Virus record (IMG/VR): IMGVR_UViG_3300032093_000002
Location: 62,001 to 126,000 of that record
Direction: 5' to 3' (one strand)
Origin: a virus
Length of the DNA stretch: 64,000 nt
Positions within the stretch are counted from its first letter, which is position 1. Each line of letters opens with the position of its first letter. Both the position numbers and the translations under genes were made by a program. Below are positions 18,736 through 27,250 of this stretch, piece by piece. The notes under the pieces were generated by a model. It made no database searches. It saw only the letters and a program-made list of their open reading frames with translations, and was not told where the DNA came from.

Positions 18736-19379
18736 GTTTTGATTCAAGTATAGAAAACATTATTTTGGAAATTAACCAAACAAAAAAAATAGACAACATC
18801 CTCCACATCGGAGCGTGTTTAGGTGAAGAAGTAACTTTTTACAACAGACTCAATCCAAAAAAAGTTTACTGGTTCGAACCAAACCCAAAACTATTGAGCC
18901 AATTAGAAAAAAACCTTGCAGGATATAATTTTGAAAACTCATTATTTCCCTATGCGGTAAGCAATAAGAAAGGAGTTGCTAGTTTCAACATAATTGAAAA
19001 CACATCGAAAACAAACCCAGGATGTTCATCCCTTCAGGATTTGAAAATCCACTTGGAACTTTATCAAGATATACAGAAAGTTGATACTTGCCAAGTTAAT
19101 ACAATCAACATAGATGAATTCATTTCTGAAAATAATTTAGAGTCTAATTTCGATTTAGTCAGTCTTGATACACAAGGACATGATTTTGAAATACTTAATT
19201 CGAGTGAATTAATTTTTAATGCGAATATAATAGTAATTGAGACGGCTAAAGTAGAATTATACGAAGGTCAGAAAATTGACACAGAAATAGATTCATTAAT
19301 GGAGTCCAAGGGATTTCATAAAAAATACTATCACCAATTTCATAGTGTTTGGGGTGATACTCTATATGTAAAAAATTAA
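18732..19379 (+). CDS. FkbM-family SAM-dependent methyltransferase
   Basis: 215 aa. The SAM-binding block 'NILHIGACLGEEVTFY' near residue 23, 'VYWFEPNPKLLSQLEKNL' next to it, and 'FDLVSLDTQGHDFEILNSS' near residue 140 are the FkbM pattern (E-P acidic loop and 'D-x-Q-G-x-D-x-E-x-L'). The family O-methylates sugars and polyketide-like hydroxyls. Among glycosyltransferases it most likely methylates a glycan, possibly capping its growth or masking it from recognition. It overlaps the GT2 gene by 4 nt. Confidence 0.86.
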   Translation: MSFDSSIENIILEINQTKKIDNILHIGACLGEEVTFYNRLNPKKVYWFEPNPKLLSQLEKNLAGYNFENSLFPYAVSNKKGVASFNIIENTSKTNPGCSSLQDLKIHLELYQDIQKVDTCQVNTINIDEFISENNLESNFDLVSLDTQGHDFEILNSSELIFNANIIVIETAKVELYEGQKIDTEIDSLMESKGFHKKYYHQFHSVWGDTLYVKN

Positions 19380-19383
19380 AGTG

Positions 19384-20211
19384 ATGTCGAATTTAATATC
19401 AGCACACCTTATGGGTGGATTAGGAAATCAATTGTTTGAGGCTGCACACGCTTTAGCTCAAGGCTGGAAACACAACAGAGAGGTAAAATTCTTTCCTGAT
19501 TCTTGGACACCAGGTCAAGGGAGAAATGCTAAAAATTACATCGATAACGTATTCAGAAACTTGGAATTTTCAGATAAGATTGAAGGTTTTACACACGTAT
19601 ATGAAGGACCTTTCGAGTATTCTGAAGTGAATCCACTGGAAACCAATACCTCATTCTATGGATACTATCAAAGTTCCAAAAATTGGTTTGGATACGATGA
19701 AAAAATAAGAGATATTTTTCAACCTAACCCTGAATTGGTCGAAGAAATGAAATTAAAATATCCTCAATTATCCCAACCAAATACTTTATCTCTCCACGTC
19801 AGAAGAAGTGAATATCTTCAATTCCCTGAGATTCACCCAACAATTAGTTTAGAGTATATTCAAGAAGCTCTAAAAGTAATTGGGGAATACTCAACAGTAT
19901 TTGTTTTCAGTGATGACCACGATTTTGTTAAACAAAATTTAAATTTTCCAAGTGTAGTTTATGTAAATGAGTCTGAGGATTGGAGAGAATTATACTTAAT
20001 GGGACTCTGTCAAAATCACATAATATCAAACTCCACTTTTTCATGGTGGGGTGTATTTTTGAACAAAAACTTAAATAAAAAAATTGTCGCCCCATCTCGT
20101 TGGTTCGGTCCTAAAGGTCCTAATGCAAAGGATATCTACGAATCTTACTGGCACACTATAAATTGTGATTGGGTTGAGGGTGGAAGATTAATTCCTCTAA
20201 AAAATGATTAA
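19384..20211 (+). CDS. GT11-type alpha-1,2-fucosyltransferase-like protein
   Basis: 275 aa from the ATG at 19384 (a GTG three bases earlier is possible). 'MGGLGNQLFEAAHALAQG' at the N-terminus, 'LSLHVRRSEYL' (the HxRR donor motif, near residue 135) and 'HIISNSTFSWWGVFLN' near residue 215 are the three diagnostic GT11 blocks. GT11 enzymes move L-fucose from GDP-fucose; they may also take GDP-L-galactose. The nearby GDP-mannose 3,5-epimerase-like gene would supply the latter (inference). It ends 8 nt inside the next gene. Confidence 0.88.
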   Translation: MSNLISAHLMGGLGNQLFEAAHALAQGWKHNREVKFFPDSWTPGQGRNAKNYIDNVFRNLEFSDKIEGFTHVYEGPFEYSEVNPLETNTSFYGYYQSSKNWFGYDEKIRDIFQPNPELVEEMKLKYPQLSQPNTLSLHVRRSEYLQFPEIHPTISLEYIQEALKVIGEYSTVFVFSDDHDFVKQNLNFPSVVYVNESEDWRELYLMGLCQNHIISNSTFSWWGVFLNKNLNKKIVAPSRWFGPKGPNAKDIYESYWHTINCDWVEGGRLIPLKND

Positions 20212-20836
20212 TACAAGTCCAAACAGCGAATCTTGTCAAATATCTGACGTAAAAAAAATTGTTACATCTCGAAACTTCAAATTGGATGGTGATGTAATTG
20301 AATTTGGAACTTTCACAGGTGGGAGCACCAAAGTCCTTTCAGGTCTTTTCCCCGATAAAACCATCTTCACAATAGACCATTTTCAAGGGTTAGAAAAAAC
20401 AAACAAAAACGTTCCTAAAGATAGTGATTGGATTGAGAGAGCATTTGCTTTGGACAATCCTTTGTATAAACATATTTCTAGTGTTCCAAAATCTATAGAA
20501 GAACTTAAAAATAGATTCAAAGGTCATAATAATATCGAAATGATTATATCGGATATCCATGACTTAACTGAACCTTCGGATTATAATATCTCAAAAATTT
20601 CCATATGTAACCTTGATGTTGACATTTATGAACCAGCAGTTTCTTCATTAGAGTTTTTAACAAAATGCGAATGGTCCGAGATATTCATCAGGTTTGACGA
20701 TTGGCACGGAGGTGAATCCGAATACGACCAACATGAACGTTTAGCATTCGTAGAGTGGATTGAAAAATATAAATATGATTTCCAAATAACTCACGGTGGT
20801 TATATAGGTGGGGTCCACGTAAAAAGAGCAAGATGA
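20204..20836 (+). CDS. TylF-like class I methyltransferase, copy 1
   Basis: 210 aa. 'GDVIEFGTFTGGSTKVL' near residue 28 is the SAM-binding loop and 'FIRFDDWHGGESEYDQHERL' near residue 165 carries the acidic metal-binding cluster of TylF/macrocin-O-methyltransferase-type enzymes. 'TIDHFQGL' follows as the adenosyl-binding acidic residue. These enzymes methylate sugar hydroxyls with Mg2+. The next gene is a tandem paralogue sharing long blocks (see 20833-21441). Part of the glycan operon with short overlaps on both sides. Confidence 0.75.
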   Translation: MINTSPNSESCQISDVKKIVTSRNFKLDGDVIEFGTFTGGSTKVLSGLFPDKTIFTIDHFQGLEKTNKNVPKDSDWIERAFALDNPLYKHISSVPKSIEELKNRFKGHNNIEMIISDIHDLTEPSDYNISKISICNLDVDIYEPAVSSLEFLTKCEWSEIFIRFDDWHGGESEYDQHERLAFVEWIEKYKYDFQITHGGYIGGVHVKRAR

Positions 20837-21441
20837 ACAACTCAAACCTTTCATGTAAATTAGAAATTTTAAAAGAGATATCGAAAAAATATTCTCTAAT
20901 TGGTGATGTTTTGGAGTTTGGAACTTGCACTTGTCAAAGTGCAATCCAACTTGCCACAATGTTTCCTGACAAAACAGTATTCACAATTGACCATTTTCAA
21001 GGACTTGGAAAAAGTTCCAAACCATTACCATCCTCAAGTGATTGGAGGGAAGGTTCTTTTGCGTTGGGTGCATGGAACGCAAAAGGTTGCGAGTTTCCAA
21101 AAACAATAGATGAGGCCCTGCAAAAACTATCAAGTAAGCCAAATATAAAACCAATTATCTCAGATATTCACAAATTAACACATCCATCAGATTACGGAAT
21201 CGGAAAAATTTCTATATGTAATGTTGATGTAGACATATATGAACCAACGGTATCATCACTCGAATTTTTGTTAAAATGTGAATGGTCAGAGGTTTTCATA
21301 AGATTTGATGATTGGCATGGTGGGAATTCTGAATATGACCATCACGAAAGGCAGGCCTTCAACGAATGGATAAATAAACATAATCTCCAATTTGAATTAA
21401 CCCATAATGGGACTTATGGTGGAGCATATATTAAAAGATAA
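20833..21441 (+). CDS. TylF-like class I methyltransferase, copy 2
   Basis: 202 aa, a tandem paralogue of the previous gene. Both share 'FPDKT.FTIDHFQGL', 'DVDIYEPxVSSLEFL', 'KCEWSExFIRFDDWHGG' and the C-terminal 'GGxxxKR'; by eye roughly half of residues match. The SAM loop is 'GDVLEFGTCTCQSAIQL', with Cys replacing Gly in the second half of the loop, so substrate or activity may differ. The ATGA overlap couples it to copy 1. A duplicated enzyme suggests two methylation positions or a heterodimer (inference). Confidence 0.75.
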   Translation: MNNSNLSCKLEILKEISKKYSLIGDVLEFGTCTCQSAIQLATMFPDKTVFTIDHFQGLGKSSKPLPSSSDWREGSFALGAWNAKGCEFPKTIDEALQKLSSKPNIKPIISDIHKLTHPSDYGIGKISICNVDVDIYEPTVSSLEFLLKCEWSEVFIRFDDWHGGNSEYDHHERQAFNEWINKHNLQFELTHNGTYGGAYIKR

Positions 21442-21444
21442 AAA

Positions 21445-22278
21445 ATGGAAAAAAAATTAATCAGGAAAGTATCAGATTGGTGGGGTGAATATGATTGTTC
21501 ATCAAACCGCAACATGCCAAAGTATATACAATGGCTATCTAGAGAAACTGAAACACCACACGAAGTTAGTGTATATGTTGATAACTACATTAAAGATTGG
21601 GGATTCAATGACCCATCAAGAGAAAAAATTGGATGGTTACTCGAATCACCACAGATGAATGAGCACACAATCAAATATCTCTTAGATAATATTGACAAAA
21701 CAAGGGAACATTATAAGTGGATATTCACTTGTATGGATAGTCTTGTCGAAATGGGTGCACCATTTGTTTACAATATATCAAATGCGGTTCCTTGGATTTG
21801 GGAAAGAAATAGAATGATACACCCAAAAACTAAACTTGTATCCATGATTGCATCCAATAAAGGATGGTTGAGGGGTCACCAAAACAGACTACAATGGGTT
21901 GAGAGATTGAAAGATAAAGTGGACCTATTCGGTTCAGGCAGACCCCACCAAATAAACGATAAAGAGGATGGATTGAGAGATTATATGTTTTCAGTCTCAA
22001 TTGAAAATGATAATTCTGACACATACTTCACAGAGAAACTTACAGATAATTTTGTTATGGGAACTGTCCCTGTATATTATGGTTCGAGGAAGGTCGTTGA
22101 GAAATACTTCGACCCAACAGGAGTAATATTCTTGGAGGATGACCCCGACTTGTCAAGTTTAACTGTAGAAAAATATCAGTCCATGATGCCCGCAATTGAA
22201 AGAAATTTCAAGAAAGCGTTGGAATTACCACTAGCAGAAGATTACATGTGGGAAAACTATCTTAAAAATTTATTCTAA
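21445..22278 (+). CDS. GT10-type alpha-1,3/1,4-fucosyltransferase-like protein
   Basis: 277 aa. The signature is in the C-terminal half: 'FSVSIENDNSDTYFTEKLTD' near residue 180 followed by 'FVMGTVPVYYGSRKVVEKY', matching the GT10 donor-binding motif (E-N-x-x-x-x-x-Y-x-T-E-K-L ... G-x-V-P-V-x-x-G). GT10 enzymes transfer L-fucose from GDP-fucose. Together with GT11 at 19384 and the GDP-mannose-derived pathway at 23095, it suggests a fucose-like or L-galactose branch. It shares one base with the downstream SDR start. Confidence 0.87.
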   Translation: MEKKLIRKVSDWWGEYDCSSNRNMPKYIQWLSRETETPHEVSVYVDNYIKDWGFNDPSREKIGWLLESPQMNEHTIKYLLDNIDKTREHYKWIFTCMDSLVEMGAPFVYNISNAVPWIWERNRMIHPKTKLVSMIASNKGWLRGHQNRLQWVERLKDKVDLFGSGRPHQINDKEDGLRDYMFSVSIENDNSDTYFTEKLTDNFVMGTVPVYYGSRKVVEKYFDPTGVIFLEDDPDLSSLTVEKYQSMMPAIERNFKKALELPLAEDYMWENYLKNLF

Positions 22279-23093
22279 TGAAATATCTTGTTTTAGGCTC
22301 CGAAGGACAAATCGGAATGGAATTATGTAAATTCCTCAGAAACAAAGGGGAAACAGTAATAGAATTTGATAACGCTAAAATACCCAGTCAAGATTTAAGA
22401 ATACCAAATATCATTGATGATTTGGTGATGGAATCTGATTTTGTGATGTTCTTGGCTTTTGATGTTGGTGGTTCAAGATATTTGAAAAAATATCAACACA
22501 CATATGAATTTATTGAAAATAATACAAAGCTAACACTATACACTTTTGAAAGTTTGAAAAAACATAACAAACCTTTTATATTTGCATCATCACAAATGGC
22601 AAATATGTCATATTCACCATATGGAGTTTGTAAAAGTTTAGGTGAGATTTTCTCAACTGCACTGAATGGAGTCACAGTCAAGTTTTGGAACGTGTATGGA
22701 CCTGAACATGATTTGGAAAAATCACACGTTGTGACTGATTTCATATTAAAGGCTAAAAAAGGTCAAATTACAATGATGACCGATGGAACAGAAGAAAGAC
22801 AGTTTTTACATGCTGAGGATTGTTCAAATTGTTTGTATATTCTTTCACAAAAATATAATGAGATTGATAGGTCAAAAAACCTACACATAACAAATTTTGA
22901 ATGGAATACAATTTTAGAAGTTGCAAATATTATTCGTGAGACAATTCCTTGTGAAGTCATTCCTTCAACCGAAAAAGATTCTGTTCAACTTAATAAAAAG
23001 AACGAACCCGACCCTTACATATTGAATTTTTGGAAACCTGAGATATCCTTGAAAGAGGGTATCAATAAAATTATAAATGAAATGACAAATTAG
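22278..23093 (+). CDS. NAD(P)-dependent sugar epimerase/reductase (extended SDR)
   Basis: 271 aa. The dinucleotide loop 'YLVLGSEGQIGMELCKFLR' (GxxGxxG) is at the N-terminus. The catalytic Tyr-Lys pair appears as 'YGVCK' near residue 115, preceded by 'FIFASSQMA' with the catalytic Ser. 'VKFWNVYGPEHD' and 'ERQFLHAEDCSN' complete the extended-SDR pattern. Such enzymes interconvert or reduce nucleotide sugars. Placed immediately before the GDP-mannose epimerase-like gene, it probably takes part in making the same donor; the exact reaction cannot be told. Confidence 0.82.
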   Translation: MKYLVLGSEGQIGMELCKFLRNKGETVIEFDNAKIPSQDLRIPNIIDDLVMESDFVMFLAFDVGGSRYLKKYQHTYEFIENNTKLTLYTFESLKKHNKPFIFASSQMANMSYSPYGVCKSLGEIFSTALNGVTVKFWNVYGPEHDLEKSHVVTDFILKAKKGQITMMTDGTEERQFLHAEDCSNCLYILSQKYNEIDRSKNLHITNFEWNTILEVANIIRETIPCEVIPSTEKDSVQLNKKNEPDPYILNFWKPEISLKEGINKIINEMTN

Positions 23094-23094
23094 T

Positions 23095-24195
23095 ATGAAA
23101 CAAAAAAAAGTAGTTGTTTTAGGTGGTGGAGGATTCATAGGGGGGCATTTGGCTAAAAGATTAAAAGAAGAAGGATGTCACGTTAGAATATGTGATATAA
23201 AAAAACATGAATACTTTTTCCAAGATGAAATATGTGATGAATTTATTTTGGGTGATTTGACTGACCCAAAGGTTGTGGAATTGGTAATCGAAGAAGGTGT
23301 TGACGAAATTTATCAGTTAGCTGCAGATATGGGGGGTGCTTTGTATATTTTCACAGGAGAACACGATGCAGATGTAATGTATAACTCAGCAATGATTAAT
23401 CTCAATGTTGCAAGAGAATGTGTTAAGAAAAAAGTAGGAAAGGTTTTTTACTCTTCTTCTGCTTGTATGTATCCCGAGCACAATCAATTAGACCCCAACA
23501 ATCCAAATTGTGAAGAATCTTCAGCATATCCTGCAAATCCAGATTCGGAATACGGATGGGAAAAGTTATTCTCAGAGAGAGTATTCCTTTCATTTCATAG
23601 AAACTATGGACTCAATGTTAGAATAGCAAGATTTCATAATATTTTTGGACCTCAAGGAACTTGGAAAGGGGGTAGAGAAAAATCACCCGCAGCGATGTGT
23701 AGAAAAGCTGCAGAATCAAAAGACGGTGATGAGATAGAGGTTTGGGGAGAGGGTAATCAAACCCGTTCATTTCTTTATGTAGACGAATGTGTAGAAGCTG
23801 TGTTAAGATTAATGAAGTCTGACTTTACCGGACCTGTCAACATAGGAAGTGAAGAAATGGTTTCAATCAACGAATTAGCAATTCTAGCAATCAATATTTC
23901 AGGTAAGAAATTAAAAGTCAAAAATATTGCAGGTCGAGAGTTTGAAAAAAAATACGGTTTCAAGTGTCCGTTGGGTGTTAAGGGAAGAAACTCAGACAAC
24001 AAGTTATATAGAGAAAAAATTGGATGGGAAGTTAGTCAACCTTTAGAAGTTGGTATAAGAAAAACATATCAATGGATTAAATCTCAGGTTGATGACTATG
24101 AGACACAAACCCCTTGGATATATGAAACACCTGACAATGGTAAAACAGTTTATAGAAGAGAAATAAACAATCCAATTAGAAAAAAAATTAAATAA
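23095..24195 (+). CDS. GDP-mannose 3,5-epimerase-like enzyme (extended SDR)
   Basis: 366 aa. 'VVVLGGGGFIGGHLAKRL' is the NAD+ loop. The middle is strikingly GME-like: 'YQLAADMGGALYIF', 'FYSSSACMYPEHNQLD', 'SEYGWEKLFSER' (catalytic Y..xK) and 'RFHNIFGPQGTWKGGREKSP'. GDP-mannose 3,5-epimerase converts GDP-D-mannose to GDP-L-galactose (and GDP-L-gulose). Length equals that of the family. In this operon it would feed the GT10 and GT11 enzymes, which bind GDP-L-fucose-type donors. Specificity is an inference from residues I recall, not from alignment. Confidence 0.85.
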   Translation: MKQKKVVVLGGGGFIGGHLAKRLKEEGCHVRICDIKKHEYFFQDEICDEFILGDLTDPKVVELVIEEGVDEIYQLAADMGGALYIFTGEHDADVMYNSAMINLNVARECVKKKVGKVFYSSSACMYPEHNQLDPNNPNCEESSAYPANPDSEYGWEKLFSERVFLSFHRNYGLNVRIARFHNIFGPQGTWKGGREKSPAAMCRKAAESKDGDEIEVWGEGNQTRSFLYVDECVEAVLRLMKSDFTGPVNIGSEEMVSINELAILAINISGKKLKVKNIAGREFEKKYGFKCPLGVKGRNSDNKLYREKIGWEVSQPLEVGIRKTYQWIKSQVDDYETQTPWIYETPDNGKTVYRREINNPIRKKIK

Positions 24196-24196
24196 A

Positions 24197-24583
24197 ATGA
24201 TAAATGTCCCTGTTAGTGTCGGAGAGTTAATTGATAAACTTTCCATCCTTCAAGTAAAAAAGACAAAAGTAAAAAATACAGAAAAACTTGAATACATCAA
24301 AAAGGAATTCGAGTTACTTTACAACTTGTCTTCAGAATATTTGAACGATATGACAATTGAAAATTTATACCACGATTTGGTAAACACAAACTCAAATCTG
24401 TGGGAAATTGAGGATAGACTCAGAGTTTTGGAACTTGAAAGTAAATTCGAGGGTGAGTTTATAGATTTGGCTAGAAAAGTGTATATCACAAACGACAGAA
24501 GATTCGAATTGAAAAACGAAATCAATTCAATCACTTCATCTGAAATAAGAGAAGTAAAAGAATATGTGAACTACAAAAGATAA
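24197..24583 (+). CDS. DUF6165-like helical protein in glycan operon
   Basis: 128 aa. 'VSVGELIDKLSILQVKKTKV' at the N-terminus, then a long helical region with 'LWEIEDRLRVLE', resembles DUF6165, small proteins that often accompany LPS-type glycosyltransferases in bacteria and phages. One base separates it from the epimerase gene. Function is not known; a regulator or scaffold of the glycan enzymes is possible. Confidence 0.6.
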   Translation: MINVPVSVGELIDKLSILQVKKTKVKNTEKLEYIKKEFELLYNLSSEYLNDMTIENLYHDLVNTNSNLWEIEDRLRVLELESKFEGEFIDLARKVYITNDRRFELKNEINSITSSEIREVKEYVNYKR

Positions 24584-24599
24584 AAATTAAATTTATACA

Positions 24600-25334
24600 A
24601 TGGCAAAAACGACGAGAAAGTTGAGTGGAACGACCGCTCAGAGAGATGAGGCACAAATAAAAACAAAGAAAGACTTAATTTGTTCGATAGTAAAAAAGAA
24701 AACCAAACAAAAATTTTTATCTGAAAATCAAAAAATATATTACGACACACTTTTAAATAATCAAATTACAATCTGTTCAGGACCAGCAGGTGTTGGTAAA
24801 AGTTATGTTGCAATGAAATGTGCAATAGACTTACTTTCTGACCCTCTAACTCCTTTCGAAAAGATTATCATCGTCAGACCGGCGGTGGAGGCAGAAGAAA
24901 AATTAGGTAGTTTACCTGGTGGCGTTGAAGAAAAGTTAGACCCATACATTTTTCCATCATACTATCTTTTGAATAAAATAATAGGTAAAGAGACGAGAGA
25001 AAAACTTAAGGAAGCTGAAGCTATTGAGGTCTTTGCATTAGCTTATATGAGAGGTATGAATATTGATAATTCAATACTCATTTTCGAAGAAGCTCAAAAC
25101 TCAACTCCGAGTCAAATGAAATTATTATTGACAAGAATAGGATTCAATTCGAAATTTTTCATATCAGGGGATTTGGAACAATTTGACAGACATAAAGATA
25201 AAACACAAACAGGTTTATGGGACGTGATTAGAAGATTCGATGACATTGAAGATGTTGGCATTTTCGAATTCAAACCTTATGATGTAGTTAGAAATCCATT
25301 GATTTCGAAAATATTAAAAAAATACGAACAATGA
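24600..25334 (+). CDS. phoH: PhoH-like P-loop ATPase
   Basis: 244 aa. Walker A 'CSGPAGVGKSYVAMK' near residue 58, then 'IIVRPAVEAEEKLGSLPGG' and Walker B 'SILIFEEAQNSTPSQM' near residue 160, and 'FISGDLEQFDR' mark the PhoH family, common in phages. A basic N-terminal 30 residues precede. PhoH proteins are predicted RNA-linked ATPases; their role in phage infection is not settled. The preceding 16-nt gap contains AATTTATAC, not a strong promoter. The next gene overlaps by 4 nt. Confidence 0.92.
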   Translation: MAKTTRKLSGTTAQRDEAQIKTKKDLICSIVKKKTKQKFLSENQKIYYDTLLNNQITICSGPAGVGKSYVAMKCAIDLLSDPLTPFEKIIIVRPAVEAEEKLGSLPGGVEEKLDPYIFPSYYLLNKIIGKETREKLKEAEAIEVFALAYMRGMNIDNSILIFEEAQNSTPSQMKLLLTRIGFNSKFFISGDLEQFDRHKDKTQTGLWDVIRRFDDIEDVGIFEFKPYDVVRNPLISKILKKYEQ

Positions 25335-25924
25335 GAATTGGAATCGAAATAAATGGAGTTTTAAGAGACACCTTAAAAAAGATTCAAGAAGTTTATGAGA
25401 AGTGGTTTATAGAAAATCGTTTCGATGATGACGAAGAACCTAAAGGTGAAGTTTTTTCAGAATTGAATTCCTTAGAAATTATGAAACATCTTAAATTTAA
25501 AGATGAAGATGAATTATATAATTTCTTATACAAAGAGTATACTATGGAAATATTCGGTCATGCCGGTTCTAAGGAATATAACGGTATGAATGATTTTAAT
25601 GATTTTTATTTGGACATGAGAGAAGAACATGATATTATTGTTGTTTCTGACGAAATAGGAAAATCGAAACCAGCTTCTTTATTTTTTCTATCCAAGTTCG
25701 GATGTCTTACAGAAAACGTCAAATTTTATAGTGAATCTACAATAAATTATCTTTGGGACAGCGTAGACGTTTTACTTACTGCAAATCCAAACCTATTATT
25801 AAATCATCCTTCTAATGTGGAAGTCATTAAATATGAAACGTCATACAATAAGGATATAAATACAAACCATTCAATTCAGTCGATAGGAGAATTGAAATCA
25901 AAATTGAACAAACTTTATGATTAG
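25331..25924 (+). CDS. Degenerate HAD-like protein
   Basis: 197 aa. The N-terminus 'MRIGIEINGVLRDTLKKIQE' looks like the HAD motif I (hhhDxDGVLxD), but the first nucleophilic Asp is Glu and the second acid is Asn. 'IIVVSDEIGKSKPASLFFLS' near residue 108 is in the place of motif II/III (S/T and K). 'DVLLTANPNLLLN' resembles motif IV without its Asp pair. It is therefore possibly a catalytically dead deoxyribonucleotidase-type fold, or a binding protein. It overlaps PhoH by 4 nt and the next gene by 8 nt. Confidence 0.55.
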   Translation: MRIGIEINGVLRDTLKKIQEVYEKWFIENRFDDDEEPKGEVFSELNSLEIMKHLKFKDEDELYNFLYKEYTMEIFGHAGSKEYNGMNDFNDFYLDMREEHDIIVVSDEIGKSKPASLFFLSKFGCLTENVKFYSESTINYLWDSVDVLLTANPNLLLNHPSNVEVIKYETSYNKDINTNHSIQSIGELKSKLNKLYD

Positions 25925-26198
25925 TGTTTTAGGTGAAACTTATTATATCGATTTGGATAAAGTCGAAAATTATTTAGACATGTCCAATGATGAAAACTAC
26001 GAGCCACTTTCAGGAACATCTGAAATGAGAATAAATGTTATTAAATTTGAACTCATAAAATTATTATTAGAAACTGTTCTATCAGAACAGGAACCTCTCG
26101 AAGATAAGTTAGGTTTAAACAATCCGAAGAACGTTAGTATACCGTTCAAATTGGCATTTAATACCTTACTAAACAAAAAATTAATAAATCATTATTGA
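25917..26198 (+). CDS. Small hypothetical phage protein
   Basis: 93 aa, acidic, with two helices ('INVIKFELIKLLLETVL' and a C-terminal 'FKLAFNTLLNKKLINHY'). It resembles no family known to me but overlaps the HAD-like gene by 8 nt and is followed closely by a glycosyltransferase. A function in the same operon is possible. Confidence 0.5.
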   Translation: MISVLGETYYIDLDKVENYLDMSNDENYEPLSGTSEMRINVIKFELIKLLLETVLSEQEPLEDKLGLNNPKNVSIPFKLAFNTLLNKKLINHY

Positions 26199-26199
26199 T

Positions 26200-27249
26200 A
26201 TGCAGGCACCAGTAAAAGAAAAATTAGAAATTTCAATCAAAAATTTGGAAGACAAAAAAGCCAGAATTTATTTTTTGGTTCAAGATACCAAAAACAACGC
26301 TAAAGCTTCTGTTAGATTTATCTATCAAGTTGCAAAAACCCTTTTGGATAATGGATTCAATCCAATCATTTTACATGAAAAGAAAGATTACTTAGGTGTA
26401 AATTGGATGGGTGAGGAATACATGAAGATTCCTCATAAAACAATTGAAGGTGAGAATTTAGAAATTTCTCCCGAAGACTTTTTGGTAATCCCCGAGATAT
26501 TTGGATACGTTATGGAGCAAGTTAAACAATTGCCATGTGCTAAAATTGTTATAACTCAACAATATGCTCACATGTTAGAAACTCTCAATCCAGGTCAATC
26601 GTGGTCACAGTTTGGATTTTACAAATGTATAACTACCAATTTCAAACAAAAAGAATATATCGAGAAGGTAATGAGACAATCCTCAATTGATGTTTTGAAA
26701 CCTTATATAAATGATAAGTTCCAACCAAAAAATTTACCACCAATGCCGATTATTGGTATTCACACCAAAGAACAATCTGATGCGGTGAACATAATCAAAA
26801 CTTTTTATCTCAGGTTTCCACAATATAGATGGTTTACCTTCCGAGACTTAAGAGGGTTGTCGGAAACAGAATTTGCAAACTCTTTGAAAGAATGTTTTGT
26901 CAGCGTTTGGATTGACGATAAGAGTGGATTTGGAACATTTCCTTTAGAATCCATGAAATGTGGTGTTCCTTGTATTGGCAAAATTCCAGATTTGATGCCC
27001 GATTGGATGAACGAAGACAATGGGATATGGATTACAGACCAAACATTATTCCCTGATGTATTAGCAGATTTTGTTCAAAATTGGTTGGAGGATAACATCA
27101 AACCTGAACTTTACGAACAATTTCAAAAAACAGCAGAAACTTTCTCAAATAAACAAGAGTTTGAAGAGAACGCAGTTGAACTATTTCAATCGTATCTAAC
27201 CACAAGAGCAAACTCATTTAAAGAACAAATGTCAAAAACAGAAAACTAA
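26200..27249 (+). CDS. GT-B glycosyltransferase (GT4-like)
   Basis: 349 aa. 'ARIYFLVQDTKNNAKASVRF' begins the acceptor lobe; 'IIGIHTKEQSDAVNIIKTF' begins the donor lobe. 'GFGTFPLESMKCGVPCIGK' near residue 235 is the GT4 donor motif including the Glu. The sequence is soluble. It is followed by a GT2 enzyme one base later, so these two probably act in turn on one glycan. Confidence 0.78.
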   Translation: MQAPVKEKLEISIKNLEDKKARIYFLVQDTKNNAKASVRFIYQVAKTLLDNGFNPIILHEKKDYLGVNWMGEEYMKIPHKTIEGENLEISPEDFLVIPEIFGYVMEQVKQLPCAKIVITQQYAHMLETLNPGQSWSQFGFYKCITTNFKQKEYIEKVMRQSSIDVLKPYINDKFQPKNLPPMPIIGIHTKEQSDAVNIIKTFYLRFPQYRWFTFRDLRGLSETEFANSLKECFVSVWIDDKSGFGTFPLESMKCGVPCIGKIPDLMPDWMNEDNGIWITDQTLFPDVLADFVQNWLEDNIKPELYEQFQKTAETFSNKQEFEENAVELFQSYLTTRANSFKEQMSKTEN

Positions 27250-27250
27250 T

